From Oscillospiraceae bacterium (lineage in GTDB: Bacteria; Bacillota; Clostridia; Oscillospirales; CAG-272), in contig SVTW01000001.1 in assembly GCA_015063585.1 (NCBI GenBank), positions 1-34,679 on the forward strand: a stretch of 34,679 nucleotides of DNA, given 5' to 3'. The translations under genes were made by a program, and so were the position numbers. The notes under the pieces were generated by a model. It searched no databases. It was not told the DNA's origin and saw only the letters and a program-made list of their open reading frames with translations. Below, one piece after another: positions 15,923-25,252 of the stretch; the stretch's first letter is position 1, and the number at the start of each line of letters is the position of its first letter.

Positions 15923-16774
15923 ATGAGCCGCGGAATGGTGTTTTCCATAGAAGAATTTTCGCTTTATGACGGCCCCGGAATTCGTACAACCGTATTTTTG
16001 AAGGGCTGTCCGATGCGTTGCGTCTGGTGTCACAGCCCGGAGGGGCAAGACGATGCCCCCGAATGGATTCGATCTCCCAACGGTTGTCTGAATTGCCAAG
16101 CCTGCCTGAAAGCGGGAGAAGCCGACACCGGAGTTCCCTGCTTGACGGCGGCAAGCGCGCTCGTCTGCCCGCGCCATTTGATACGACGGGTGGGAGAAGA
16201 ATATACACCCGACAGTCTTGTTGAATTACTTCTTAAAAACCGTAATTTCTTGGCTTCTTCCGGTGGAGGTGTCACCTTTTCCGGTGGGGAACCCTGCTCT
16301 CAAGCGGATTTTTTGATGGATTGTCTGACTCGGCTGCGCGGAAAAATGAACCGCGCGATTCAAACCTGCGGCTTTTGTGAGCCCGATGTTTTCCGTTCAA
16401 TTCTCGGCGAATGTGATTATGTGTTATACGATCTGAAGCTCATAGATAAAAAGAAGCACATTGCCTTTTGCGGGTGCGATAATAGCGTTATTCTTGAAAA
16501 TTATCGGCAATTAGCAGCCTCCGGCTTGGATTTTATAACGAGAATCCCGTTGATTCCACAGGTGAACGATACCGAAGAAAATATTTCCGCAACAGCAGAG
16601 CGAATGGTTCAAAACGCGGTAAAACGAGTGGAATTACTCCCCTATCACCGTCTTGCCGGAAGCAAGTATGCTATGATGGGGCGCACGTATTCTCCACCGT
16701 TTGATGAAAAAAAAGACCCTTGCTTACATATGGAAATTTGGAAAAAATATGGAATAGAGGTGAAGGTTTTATGA
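15923..16774 (+). CDS. Glycyl-radical enzyme activating enzyme (radical SAM)
   Basis: Radical SAM protein of 283 aa that would install the glycyl radical on the enzyme encoded next to it. The N-terminal SIEEFSLYDGPGIRTTVFLKG is typical of PFL-activase-like proteins (residues 8-28). The SAM cluster motif CxxxCxxC is C29, C33 and C36, and GGEP is at 121-124. Between them lie extra cysteines C55, C58, C61, C73 and C82. Many non-PFL activases carry a ferredoxin-like insert for two extra [4Fe-4S] clusters; here there are residues for about one. GGAGG stands eight bases before the ATG. The stop overlaps the downstream ATG (ATGA), so the two are translationally coupled. Substrate and partner are inferred from that coupling. 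Confidence 0.92.
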   Translation: MSRGMVFSIEEFSLYDGPGIRTTVFLKGCPMRCVWCHSPEGQDDAPEWIRSPNGCLNCQACLKAGEADTGVPCLTAASALVCPRHLIRRVGEEYTPDSLVELLLKNRNFLASSGGGVTFSGGEPCSQADFLMDCLTRLRGKMNRAIQTCGFCEPDVFRSILGECDYVLYDLKLIDKKKHIAFCGCDNSVILENYRQLAASGLDFITRIPLIPQVNDTEENISATAERMVQNAVKRVELLPYHRLAGSKYAMMGRTYSPPFDEKKDPCLHMEIWKKYGIEVKVL

Positions 16775-18798
16775 CAGAGCGAGTAAAAGAATATCTTTCC
16801 ATTCTTAAGAAGAAAGAATATCGAAAAAACAGAATGAAAAGCGAGCTTGATATTTCACCGCTGGTAGAGCATTTCAGCATTTCCGATCCGCGCCTCAATT
16901 TGGTTCGTTTTGAACAGTTGATCACCCGTGAGATCCCTGTTTTGCACCCAAACGACATGTTCGGCTTTCACCGCCACCAAGCCAATCTGCCCTTTTATAC
17001 TCTGCACGACGGATCGGCCAGCAGCCTCGGAGGACACGGCAATATAACACCGAATTATGCGCGCTTGATCGGGCGCGGACTTGACGCGACCGAACAGGAA
17101 ATTGTGGAATACCGTAAAAAAACAGACGATCCGCAAAAGCATATTTTCTATGACTCCATTCTGGCACATTTTACGCTCATGCGTGATCTAATCGAAAAAT
17201 ACCGTGTTGCCGCAAAAGAAAGAAAGTGTGAACGCCTCGCAAAGGCATTGGAGCGGATCCCCTTCCTGCCCGCAACCGATTTTTATGAAGCGTGTCTTTT
17301 TTTACATATTCTGATCTTCTTTTTGCGCTGTTCTCCACACGCACATCTGACGCTCGGTCGATTTGATCAATATATGTATCCCTATTATCAAAAGGACATT
17401 GAAAAAGGCGTTTCTCAAGAATCCTTGCTTGAAACGCTGGAATGCTTTTTTATCACACTGAATCTCGACAGTGACCTCTATTCAGGCGTTCAACAGGGAG
17501 ATAACGGACAAAGCATGGTGCTCGGTGGCTTTGACCGAAATGGGGACAGCATGTTCAATGAGCTGTCACAGCTCTGCATGGATGCCTCTATGGAGCTCTC
17601 TCTGATTGATCCGAAAATCAATTTAAGATGCGGAAAAAATACACCGCAAGAACTTTTCGAGCTTGGAACAAAAATGACCAAGCTTGGAATGGGCTTTCCG
17701 CAATACTGCAACGATGATGTAGTTGTACCTGCCCTGGTATCTCTTGGATACGATTATGAGGACGCGCTCGATTATACCGTTGCCGCTTGCTGGGAATTTA
17801 TTGTGCCCAACTGTGCGTTTGACGTTCCCAATATTGCCACCTTTAATTTTCCGCTCGTGGTTAACCGTGCGATCCATCGAGGACTGCTTCAATCCGCTAC
17901 GTTTGACGCTCTGATGCGTTACGTTCACGAGGAGATTGAAGCTGAGTGCGAAAAAATCGCACAGGAAACAACATATAAGAAAAGATGCACGCCGCTTCTC
18001 GCGGTCTTGGTGGATGGATGCTTGGAAAAAGGCATGGATATCATGCAATATGCCCCAAAATACAACAATTACGGTTGTCACGGTGCAGGCATTTCAAACG
18101 CCGCTGATGCGCTGGCAGCAATCAAGGATCTGATCTTCAACCAACAAAGCGTTTCCAAAGAAACACTTCTTGAGGCACTCCATGCGAATTTTGAAGGCTA
18201 TACCGAACTGCGGAACACCTTGCTTGACTGCCCGAAAATGGGACAGGACAACGATTTTGTTGATGCGATCGCATCTGAACTGCTTGACGTCTTTTCAAAG
18301 TCTTTAAGCGGAAGAAAAAATGCACACGGCGGATTTTGGCGCGTGGGAACGGGCAGCGCAATGGAATACATTCTCAGTGCGAAAAAATGCCCCGCAACCG
18401 CGGACGGGCGTCTTGCCTTTACCCCGTACGGTTGTAGTTTTTCGCCGTCTATAATCTCTCGTCCAAGAGGCCCGATCTCGGTCATTCATTCTTTTACAAA
18501 GTATGATATGAAAAAAGCAATCAACGGAGGTCCTTTAACATTAGAGCTTCACGACTCTGTTTTTCGCAATGAGGACGGAGAGCGAAAGGTGGCTCAGCTT
18601 GTGCGGTACTTCATTGATCGCGGCGGTCATCAGCTCCAGTTGAACGCAGTGAACCGTGATCTTCTCCTGAACGCGCAAAAGCATCCTGAGGACTACCCCA
18701 ATCTGATCGTTCGCGTTTGGGGTTGGAGCGGATACTTCTGCGAGCTTGATCCCGAATATCAAAATCACATTATCGCGCGAACAGAATTTCAAGTATAG
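16771..18798 (+). CDS. Compact glycyl radical enzyme of unknown substrate (PFL-like family)
   Basis: A 675-aa glycyl radical enzyme. The radical site is visible as RVWGWSGYF at 648-656, giving G651 as the radical glycine. The thiyl cysteine is C340 within CWE (340-342). That C-x-E arrangement is shared by glycerol, propanediol and hydroxyproline dehydratases and choline lyase, not by pyruvate formate-lyase, which has Cys-Cys. Other family marks are GGHGNITPNYARLIGRGL (87-104) and LGRFDQYMYPYY (195-206). Characterised members run about 760-850 aa, so this one lacks roughly 100 residues, mainly toward the N-terminus. The ATG at 16771 has AGGTGAAGG upstream; an earlier in-frame ATG at 16720 lies inside the activase. 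The reaction is probably dehydration or C-X lyase chemistry; the substrate is unknown. Automated annotation as formate acetyltransferase would be misleading. Confidence 0.9.
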   Translation: MTERVKEYLSILKKKEYRKNRMKSELDISPLVEHFSISDPRLNLVRFEQLITREIPVLHPNDMFGFHRHQANLPFYTLHDGSASSLGGHGNITPNYARLIGRGLDATEQEIVEYRKKTDDPQKHIFYDSILAHFTLMRDLIEKYRVAAKERKCERLAKALERIPFLPATDFYEACLFLHILIFFLRCSPHAHLTLGRFDQYMYPYYQKDIEKGVSQESLLETLECFFITLNLDSDLYSGVQQGDNGQSMVLGGFDRNGDSMFNELSQLCMDASMELSLIDPKINLRCGKNTPQELFELGTKMTKLGMGFPQYCNDDVVVPALVSLGYDYEDALDYTVAACWEFIVPNCAFDVPNIATFNFPLVVNRAIHRGLLQSATFDALMRYVHEEIEAECEKIAQETTYKKRCTPLLAVLVDGCLEKGMDIMQYAPKYNNYGCHGAGISNAADALAAIKDLIFNQQSVSKETLLEALHANFEGYTELRNTLLDCPKMGQDNDFVDAIASELLDVFSKSLSGRKNAHGGFWRVGTGSAMEYILSAKKCPATADGRLAFTPYGCSFSPSIISRPRGPISVIHSFTKYDMKKAINGGPLTLELHDSVFRNEDGERKVAQLVRYFIDRGGHQLQLNAVNRDLLLNAQKHPEDYPNLIVRVWGWSGYFCELDPEYQNHIIARTEFQV

Positions 18799-18804
18799 AT
18801 CGCG

Positions 18805-18848
18805 AAACAAGAAGGAAGCAGTTGACAATAACCGCTTCCTTCTTGTTT
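18805..18848. terminator. Bidirectional terminator between the glycyl radical enzyme gene and ylmC
   Basis: Perfect 15-bp stem, arms 18805-18819 and 18834-18848, with a 14-nt loop and T/A runs at the base. It lies between two convergent genes and touches the ylmC stop codon. It probably ends both transcripts. The T run outside the stem is short on both sides. Confidence 0.75.
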
Positions 18849-19137
18849 ATCTGAATTTTTTGGTTTTTCTACGTGAGCAGGTGCAGCAAGAGATATCCTG
18901 TGACGTCAGTTTTACCAGAATCGTATCTTCTCCGATACATTCGATCTTATTCCACGGAATGATCAGGTCGTCTTCCCTGCCAAATCCGAAAAAGCCACAG
19001 CTTCCCGTTATAACGAGAGCAAGAATGCGCGCGTCCTCGCAATCGAATTCAAAATCGCACGCATATCCAAGCCTTGCTCCGTCGCACAAATTTATAATTT
19101 CCAGCTGACGCAAATCAACCGTACTGAAGCGTTTCAC
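18847..19137 (-). CDS. YlmC/YmxH family sporulation protein (PRC-barrel)
   Basis: A 96-aa single PRC-barrel protein of the YlmC/YmxH group, which occurs widely in spore-forming Firmicutes. The family pattern LRQLEIINLCDGARLGYACDFEFD lies at about residues 10-33, followed by the barrel with IIPWNKIECIGEDTILV. The start is GTG at 19137, supported by GGGAG nine bases upstream. Two adjacent cysteine pairs near the C-terminus (CCTC) resemble those of homologues. It is last in the long minus-strand block and converges on the glycyl radical enzyme gene. The biochemical role of the family is not established; its presence hints at a sporulating ancestry. Confidence 0.88.
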   Translation of the reverse strand: MKRFSTVDLRQLEIINLCDGARLGYACDFEFDCEDARILALVITGSCGFFGFGREDDLIIPWNKIECIGEDTILVKLTSQDISCCTCSRRKTKKFR

Positions 19138-19224
19138 AGCGGTTCACTCCCTTCACTAAAAGGCACTCCGATGTCAGTATATGCAGGAAGTGGTTGTTTC
19201 TTGGCTGTCCGATTCTATTTTCGG

Positions 19225-21573
19225 TCACATACAGTGAATTTTAATTTCTCCGTCTGCCGCGTCGATCTTAACAAAGGAATAAAAATGCTTATAATCGGCG
19301 ATGATCATTTCCGCCAAGCGATCCTCAATTTCCTTTTGGATATAGCGCCGCATGTTGCGCGCACCGTATTTTCTGGAATAGGAACGGTCGGCAATCAGTT
19401 GGAGCGCCGCATCGGTATAGGTCAGCTTCATATTCTTTTCCGCCAACGCGGTTTTCAGCTCCCCGAGCATGATATCGGCAATGCGGACAAAATCATTTTC
19501 GTCCAAAGAACGGAAGGTAATGATTTCATCAACACGGTTGAGAAATTCGGGACGCAGGAAGGATTCAAGCGCCTTTTGCGTCTTGCCCTCCGCCCCCGCG
19601 TTCTCCACCGTCGAAAAGCCTGCCGTGGCGGCGGTATGGTCGGATCCGGCGTTGGTCGTCATTACGATCACGGTATTTTCGAAATTCACGGTCTTTCCGC
19701 GCGCGTCGGTAATTCTGCCGTCATCTAAGATCTGAAGCAGAATATTGAGCACATCGGGATGCGCCTTTTCGATCTCATCAAATAAAACGATCGAATAGGG
19801 GCGGCGGCGGATTTTTTCGGTAAGCTGTCCCGCCTCATCATATCCCACGTATCCGGGAGGCGCACCGATAATGCGCGAGACCGAATGCTTCTCCATAAAT
19901 TCCGACATATCCAAACGGATCAGTGTTTCGGGAGAGTGGAAAAGATCGTTTGCAAGGGTTTTTACAAGCTCGGTTTTTCCAACGCCGGTCGGACCTGCAA
20001 AAATGAAGGAAACAGGCTTTCTTTTATATGCAATGCCTGCACGGTTCCGCTTGATCGCCTTCGCAACAGCACGGACAGCAGCGTCCTGTCCTACGATCCG
20101 TTCACGCAGACGCGCATCAAGCTTGTCGATCTGCTCAAATTCGTTTTCGGTAATACTTGTTGCGGGAACACCCGTCCAAAGCTCGATCACGTTTGCAATC
20201 TCCTCCTCCGTCAGCACAACGTTTTGTGCCTCGGGCTCCACCTTGGAAAGGCGCGCGGAAAGCTGAAGCTCCTCCGAACGAAGCTTTGTGATCTCCTCAT
20301 AGCGAGCCTGCTCTACCGCATCATTTCCTGCAACCTCCCCCTCTAATTCCTCACGCTTTTGCTTGAGGACAAGCAAACGGTCGCGAATGGAATAAGACTC
20401 GTTGATCGCGGCAGACGAAAGCGACAAATAAGAAGCTGCCTCATCGAGCAGGTCGATCGCTTTATCGGGCAAATAACGGTCGGTAATATATCGTTCCGAG
20501 AGAATTACGGTCTTTCGCAAAAGCTCCTGCGGGATCTGTACGCCGTGAAATTCCTCATAGTAATGCTTGATTCCGACGAGCATCTCAACCGTTTCATCAA
20601 TGGAAGGCTCGTTTACGGTTACAGGCTGAAAGCGTCTTTCAAGAGCGGTATCCTTTTCGATATACTTGCGATATTCATTCAGCGTTGTTGCGCCAATGAT
20701 CTGTACCTCGCCGCGAGAAAGCGCAGGCTTTAAGATGTTCGCGGCATTGACACTTCCCTCTGCCTCGCCCGCACCGACGATGTTGTGCACCTCATCAATG
20801 ACAAGAATGGCGTTTCCAACCTCATTTACCTCGTTGAGAAGTCCCAGAATACGCGATTCAAACTGTCCGCGGAACTGTGTTCCCGCTACAAGCGCGGTCA
20901 TATCCAAAAGATAGATCTCTTTTCCGATCAGTTTATAAGGCACCTCTCCCGCCGCAATTCGCATCGCGAGTGCCTCGGCAATTGCCGTCTTACCGACACC
21001 GGGTTCACCAATGAGGCAGGGATTGTTTTTCTGCCTGCGGCAAAGAATTTGAATGACACGTGAAAGCTCACGATCGCGCCCAATGATGCGGTCAAGCTTT
21101 CCGTCGCGCGCATATTGCGTGAGATTACGGCTGTAAGTGGGCAAAAATTTGAGTTTTTTTGCTTCCTTTTGCTTCTTTTTGGCGTTTTTTTCCTTCTGAG
21201 AGGTGTTCTCGGTTGTTGCATCCGACGGTGTTACTTCCTGATTCTCACCGTTCTCCGACGCAAACAGCCCCGCATCGCGGAAGAGCTTGGGAAGATCGAT
21301 CGCAGGTGCGCCGCCGTCCTCGGTGTCATCGTTATCAGACGGTACCCCGTCCGCGTTTTGTTCCATCATCGCGCGCAGATCCTCCTCTGCCGCTTCCATT
21401 TGTTCGGGGGAGATCCCAAACTGATTCATCACGTTTCCAACCAGGCCGTCGATCGGTACACCCATTTCCTTAGCGCACTTGATACAGAGCCCTTTGGTCT
21501 TTTTTTCTCCGTTTTCGACCTTCGTTACGAAAATAACTGCCATTCTTTTCTGGCATTTTGAACACATGACCAT
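19225..21573 (-). CDS. ClpE-like AAA+ ATPase with N-terminal zinc finger
   Basis: Hsp100/Clp unfoldase of 782 aa with two AAA+ modules. The N-terminus has two CxxC pairs (C4/C7 and C30/C33), as in ClpE and McsA, in place of the ClpN repeat domain of ClpA/ClpC. An acidic and lysine-rich linker of about 100 residues follows (52-145). Walker A of module 1 is GEPGVGKT at 189-196; module 2 has [10 protein letters not shown], and the [13 protein letters not shown] Walker B follows. A short coiled middle domain lies between. A GF-containing loop after the second Walker B (TAGFS) may serve as the ClpP contact. The second ATG, two codons on, is an alternative start. The linker makes it longer than Bacillus ClpE (about 700 aa). 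No clpP, ctsR or mcsB is nearby. Confidence 0.87.
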   Translation of the reverse strand: MVMCSKCQKRMAVIFVTKVENGEKKTKGLCIKCAKEMGVPIDGLVGNVMNQFGISPEQMEAAEEDLRAMMEQNADGVPSDNDDTEDGGAPAIDLPKLFRDAGLFASENGENQEVTPSDATTENTSQKEKNAKKKQKEAKKLKFLPTYSRNLTQYARDGKLDRIIGRDRELSRVIQILCRRQKNNPCLIGEPGVGKTAIAEALAMRIAAGEVPYKLIGKEIYLLDMTALVAGTQFRGQFESRILGLLNEVNEVGNAILVIDEVHNIVGAGEAEGSVNAANILKPALSRGEVQIIGATTLNEYRKYIEKDTALERRFQPVTVNEPSIDETVEMLVGIKHYYEEFHGVQIPQELLRKTVILSERYITDRYLPDKAIDLLDEAASYLSLSSAAINESYSIRDRLLVLKQKREELEGEVAGNDAVEQARYEEITKLRSEELQLSARLSKVEPEAQNVVLTEEEIANVIELWTGVPATSITENEFEQIDKLDARLRERIVGQDAAVRAVAKAIKRNRAGIAYKRKPVSFIFAGPTGVGKTELVKTLANDLFHSPETLIRLDMSEFMEKHSVSRIIGAPPGYVGYDEAGQLTEKIRRRPYSIVLFDEIEKAHPDVLNILLQILDDGRITDARGKTVNFENTVIVMTTNAGSDHTAATAGFSTVENAGAEGKTQKALESFLRPEFLNRVDEIITFRSLDENDFVRIADIMLGELKTALAEKNMKLTYTDAALQLIADRSYSRKYGARNMRRYIQKEIEDRLAEMIIADYKHFYSFVKIDAADGEIKIHCM

Positions 21574-21658
21574 GAGTATTGCTGTTTTTCCGAAAAATCG
21601 GATCCTTTCTATCGTTCGAGATTATTTCAAAGCCAAATTCAAGCTACGAATGAATCGG

Positions 21659-22375
21659 TTATTTCCCAAGCAGCTCTGCAAACCACGTATCCCCGAGATT
21701 CAAGAAGGAAAGAAACTCCAACATAGAAGATTCTCCGAAAAGCTTTACAATTACGGTTTGCGTATAAATAGGCGATTCAGCAAAGAACTGTTTGATCAGC
21801 GAGGATGCCGCAAACAAAACGGCAAGCGCGATCACCAAGCCGAGAAGCGCACCGAGTATGGTGTTGATCGATCCGAGCAACGGCAGATGGCTCACGATCT
21901 TATCCAAAATTCCCGCCACGATCCAAAGCCCGATCAGCGCGATCAGAAAGACACCGACGTAACCGAGAATATTAGAAATAAGCGAGGCGATCGGCATAGA
22001 GAGCGCATCGGTCATGGAATTGACCAAGGTCTCACCGCTTCCCTCTGCGGCTGCGAGATTTGCCTGCATTTCCTCGGTCATTAAAAAGTCGGGGAGCGAG
22101 GAAATGACCGCATCTGCATCAAAGGATTCGGCAGCGCCTTGATAGATCCCGTTGATCTTGTTATAAATAAAGTCACGAACCGCACCGCCGATCCAATTGT
22201 CACACAGCACCTTCGCAAGCTTTCCGCCAAAGAAATACGCGATTACAAACGCAAGGATCGTTTTGAAAAAGTGGAGTATACTTTTCAAAAATCCGCGTTT
22301 TGCATATGCGAAGATAAATCCCAGCCCCACGATTACAAATGCGGCGTCAAATAAAAGATGTCCGTAGTTTCCCAT
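21659..22375 (-). CDS. CvpA family membrane protein
   Basis: A 238-aa integral membrane protein matching the CvpA family (colicin V production protein homologues). Several hydrophobic helices are visible, including residues 10-27, 36-51, an internal pair around 125-165, and about 180-205, with the family's typical Gly/Ala-rich FVIVGLGFIFAYAKRGF start. AAGGAG precedes the ATG. It lies between the DUF5711-like gene and the ClpE-like gene in the same direction. The cellular role of CvpA in Firmicutes is not well defined; envelope stress tolerance has been reported for proteobacterial homologues. Confidence 0.8.
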   Translation of the reverse strand: MGNYGHLLFDAAFVIVGLGFIFAYAKRGFLKSILHFFKTILAFVIAYFFGGKLAKVLCDNWIGGAVRDFIYNKINGIYQGAAESFDADAVISSLPDFLMTEEMQANLAAAEGSGETLVNSMTDALSMPIASLISNILGYVGVFLIALIGLWIVAGILDKIVSHLPLLGSINTILGALLGLVIALAVLFAASSLIKQFFAESPIYTQTVIVKLFGESSMLEFLSFLNLGDTWFAELLGK

Positions 22376-22402
22376 TTCTGTTCTCCTTATTTTATGTATT
22401 TT

Positions 22403-23617
22403 TTATGAAACAAATTCACAGTATTCTGCTTTTTGCGGCGTACAGATCAAAACGGTATCCGCATCAATGGCGAGAATACAAGCCTGCCGCGTACTGCGGT
22501 TTTCAAAAAGGTATTTCCGATTGGAAATATCGAGGCAGCCAACCCCGTTTGTGGTCAGCATGAAAATACGATTGCCCGAACGTGTGATCTGCTCCGCCTT
22601 TTCGGGCAGCTCATTTTGATAGCGTATCGCTCCGTTTCGGTCAAAAACCACCAACGTATCACGCAAGGAAACCGATTCCGCCTGTAAGCACAGCACGGCT
22701 CCGTCTTCACCGAGATAAAACTGCGCAATGGTTTGACCGCTGAAATCATAGCGTTCCCGAATCTCTCCTTTGGCGTTCACGTGAAGCAAACCGCCCGAAC
22801 AAAGCACCGCAACGGTATCATTTGCAGTAAATTCACACGTAAGACCAACCGAGGACGCAACCTCTTTTTGAATTTGCGCCGCAGATTCCCCGGGTTTGAA
22901 CAGTTCCAGCTCCGTAGACCAAAAGCCATTCTCAGTTCTTGACGTCATAATTGCCAGCAGCGTTCCGCGCGGATTGATCGAAATCCCCGTTACGTAGCCT
23001 GTTTTATTATAACGACCAATGAGTGAAAAGTTGTTATTGTAAAGCAAAACGACCGACGCATGCTTTTCGGACTGTGTGATCAGTGCAAAGCTTCCGGCAT
23101 CTGATATCGCCGCGCCAAAGAGCGGATAGTCGCTTTTGCCCTCGTAAACCCGCGTGTAGGAATTATAAAGCGAAAATTGTGTTCCTCCGAAATCGTAGAC
23201 CAACAAATACTTATCAGATGCAATCGCTGTGGGGTTGGTGTAATGATGCATGGAGGCAACCGTTTGACGCCCCGTAGCGGTAAAAACGGTTAAATTTTTA
23301 TTGCCTGCCACAGCAAGCCCCTTCCGAAAAAGCGTAAAGCTTTGTGTTACGTCGGTTGGATATGTAACCGAATCGGCAGATATATCAACGGTTTGAGAGG
23401 ATGCGTTCAGATCTTTAAAAAAGTAATAGAAATTATGATACGTGATCAAGCTGGTGTTTTTTGCAAAAGACAAAATGACAAAAGCAAAGAGCGAAAGATA
23501 TAAAATGACCTGGAAAATACCGAGATTTGCCGAGATATTCTCGTAATATTCATTTCGTTCCGTTCTCTCAGCTTCCGATTTTTTCATGCGTATCAAGCGG
23601 CGAAAAAATCCACTCAC
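22403..23617 (-). CDS. DUF5711-like protein: one membrane anchor plus predicted beta-propeller
   Basis: A 404-aa protein with a charged N-terminal cytoplasmic segment of about 32 residues, one membrane helix (about 33-52, NLGIFQVILYLSLFAFVILS), and a large extracytoplasmic part. That part has repeated short beta-rich units of the kind GKNLTVF / YLLVYDFGG / FALITQS / LLAIMTS, spaced about 40 residues apart, as in WD40- or PQQ-type propellers. It resembles Clostridia proteins labelled DUF5711; I recall the family only in outline. The start is GTG at 23617 with AAAGGAG eight bases upstream. No catalytic motif is visible. It sits between truA and cvpA and is likely cotranscribed with them. Confidence 0.7.
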   Translation of the reverse strand: MSGFFRRLIRMKKSEAERTERNEYYENISANLGIFQVILYLSLFAFVILSFAKNTSLITYHNFYYFFKDLNASSQTVDISADSVTYPTDVTQSFTLFRKGLAVAGNKNLTVFTATGRQTVASMHHYTNPTAIASDKYLLVYDFGGTQFSLYNSYTRVYEGKSDYPLFGAAISDAGSFALITQSEKHASVVLLYNNNFSLIGRYNKTGYVTGISINPRGTLLAIMTSRTENGFWSTELELFKPGESAAQIQKEVASSVGLTCEFTANDTVAVLCSGGLLHVNAKGEIRERYDFSGQTIAQFYLGEDGAVLCLQAESVSLRDTLVVFDRNGAIRYQNELPEKAEQITRSGNRIFMLTTNGVGCLDISNRKYLFENRSTRQACILAIDADTVLICTPQKAEYCEFVS

Positions 23618-23647
23618 GGCTCTCGCTCCTTTCTTTTTTACCGTTTT

Positions 23648-24415
23648 TCAACGTGTTGGATATTTCACACGGTTAAGATATAGCCCGCAAGCAGGCATCG
23701 TGCTTCCCGCCAAGCTTCTGTCTCGGCTCTCGGTAATACGAACAACATCGTCAACAGAAAGCTTGTTTTGCCCCACCATCAAAAGTGTTCCCGCCAAAAT
23801 CCTTACCATATTGTAAAGGAATCCATCGGCACTCACCCGAAAAATGACGCAATCGCCCTCCCGCGTGACACGGGCATCCGTGATCGTACGGACCGTATTT
23901 TTGACAGACGACCCTTGTGCCATATACGCTGAAAAATCGTGTGTGCCGCAAAGTGTTCTTGCGGCGGCATCCATACGGACAACGTCATCCGCGCTCAAAG
24001 GCTTTGGAACGTGAGCAGATCGCCCTTCCTCAAAAGGGCTTCGTACAAAACGGTTATAGAATCGGTAAAGATATTCCTTTTCGATCACATCATACCGCGC
24101 GTGAAAATCATCGTTGACCCATGCCGCGTCATAAACGGCGATATCGGGCGGCAAATAAGCCGAAAATGCCAAGGGGATTTTTTCGATTGGGACATTGCTT
24201 TGAAGATCGGGACAAGATTTTTTTGCAACCGTTGCGCAGAACATTTTGGCATGTACCCCGCTGTCGGTTCGGCTGCATCCAACAATATCGCATGGATAGC
24301 CAAATACAGCTTCTGCCGCTTCATTGAGCTTTTGCTGAATGCTGATCCCATTCGGCTGCACCTGATATCCGCAATAAGCAGTGCCAAGATAGCTGATTTT
24401 AAGAAAAAGCTTCAT
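23648..24415 (-). CDS. truA: tRNA pseudouridine(38-40) synthase
   Basis: Converts uridines 38-40 in the anticodon stem of many tRNAs to pseudouridine. The 255-aa protein carries the catalytic aspartate D51 in GCSRTDSGVHA, the N-terminal YLGTAYCGYQVQPNGISIQ region, and the C-terminal FLYNMVRILAGTLLMVG signature. GGAGAG precedes the ATG. It follows ecfT by 15 nt; the ecfA1-ecfA2-ecfT-truA order is conserved in many Firmicutes, where it sits downstream of ribosomal protein genes. Here that block has been joined to ruvC instead. Confidence 0.97.
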   Translation of the reverse strand: MKLFLKISYLGTAYCGYQVQPNGISIQQKLNEAAEAVFGYPCDIVGCSRTDSGVHAKMFCATVAKKSCPDLQSNVPIEKIPLAFSAYLPPDIAVYDAAWVNDDFHARYDVIEKEYLYRFYNRFVRSPFEEGRSAHVPKPLSADDVVRMDAAARTLCGTHDFSAYMAQGSSVKNTVRTITDARVTREGDCVIFRVSADGFLYNMVRILAGTLLMVGQNKLSVDDVVRITESRDRSLAGSTMPACGLYLNRVKYPTR

Positions 24416-24430
24416 TGCCTGTCTCTCCGA

Positions 24431-25252
24431 TCACATCACGTACCCAATCGCAATGCGATTGAGGAAGATAAGTGCAACCCCAAGGAGCAACACGCCTCCG
24501 ATCGCCACGAAATCGCTCGCACGGTAACGCAAAACCTTCAGCCGTGTGCGTCCTTCTCCGCCGTGATAGCAACGGCATTCCATTGCCGATGCCAATTCAA
24601 ACGCACGGTTAAATGCCGAAACGAATAGCGGAATGAGGATCGGAATTACGGATTTTGCACGTTTGAGCAGACTTCCGCTTGTAAAATCCGCCCCTCTTGC
24701 CTTCTGCGCGTTCATAATTTTTTCGGTTTCTGCCGAAAAGGTAGGAATAAAACGCAAAGCGATCGTCATGATCATAGCAAAATCATGCACGGGCAATTTA
24801 AACACCTTGAGCGGTGAGAGCAAACGCTCAAGTGCGTCGGTCAAAGCAATCGGTGTTGTGGTATAAGTGAGAAAAATACTTGTTCCGACAATCAGAATGC
24901 TGATTCGGAGCACCATGAAGCAGGCATTCCAAATCCCCTCCTCATAAATTTTGATCCACCAATCGGCAGGTGTGAGCAGATGCTCTCCTTTGGTGCCAAA
25001 AAGGTTAAAGGCAGAGGTTACCGCGATCACAAACAAAATCGGACGCATGGAACGTAAAATAATGCGAATCGGAATTTTGCTCAACAGGATCAAAAGAATA
25101 GAAGAAGCAAATAGCGTCAAAAAAGAAACCAAACTCTTACACAAAAACGTGCAAACAATATAGGTAACAGCCAAAATGATCTTCGCGCGCGGATCCATGC
25201 GGTGGATCGGAGACTCTACAGGATAAAACTGTCCGAAGGAAACGCCCTTCAT
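24431..25252 (-). CDS. ecfT: ECF transporter transmembrane protein EcfT
   Basis: Membrane coupling component of an energy-coupling factor vitamin/metal transporter. The 273-aa protein has hydrophobic helices near residues 28-57, 70-88, 105-130 and at the C-terminus, and two cytoplasmic coupling helices. The first carries the expected Ala-Arg-Gly (QKARGADF). The second reads Glu-Cys-Arg-Cys-Tyr where Ala-Arg-Gly is usual. It overlaps ecfA2 by 4 nt (ATGA). With both ATPases present and no substrate-binding S component in the window, it is probably a shared, group II module serving several S components encoded elsewhere. Confidence 0.93.
   Translation of the reverse strand: MKGVSFGQFYPVESPIHRMDPRAKIILAVTYIVCTFLCKSLVSFLTLFASSILLILLSKIPIRIILRSMRPILFVIAVTSAFNLFGTKGEHLLTPADWWIKIYEEGIWNACFMVLRISILIVGTSIFLTYTTTPIALTDALERLLSPLKVFKLPVHDFAMIMTIALRFIPTFSAETEKIMNAQKARGADFTSGSLLKRAKSVIPILIPLFVSAFNRAFELASAMECRCYHGGEGRTRLKVLRYRASDFVAIGGVLLLGVALIFLNRIAIGYVM

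Noticed and set aside
16771-18798. Calling the glycyl radical enzyme pyruvate formate-lyase
   Set aside because: Pyruvate formate-lyase has two adjacent active-site cysteines and about 750 residues; this protein has Cys-Trp-Glu and 675 residues.
19138-19224. Terminator or strong promoter between the ClpE-like gene and ylmC
   Set aside because: Only a 4-bp stem and a lone TATACT were seen, with no matching -35 box or T run.
23939-24628. 229-aa plus-strand open frame across truA and ecfT
   Set aside because: Antisense to two well-supported genes and with no protein-like pattern.
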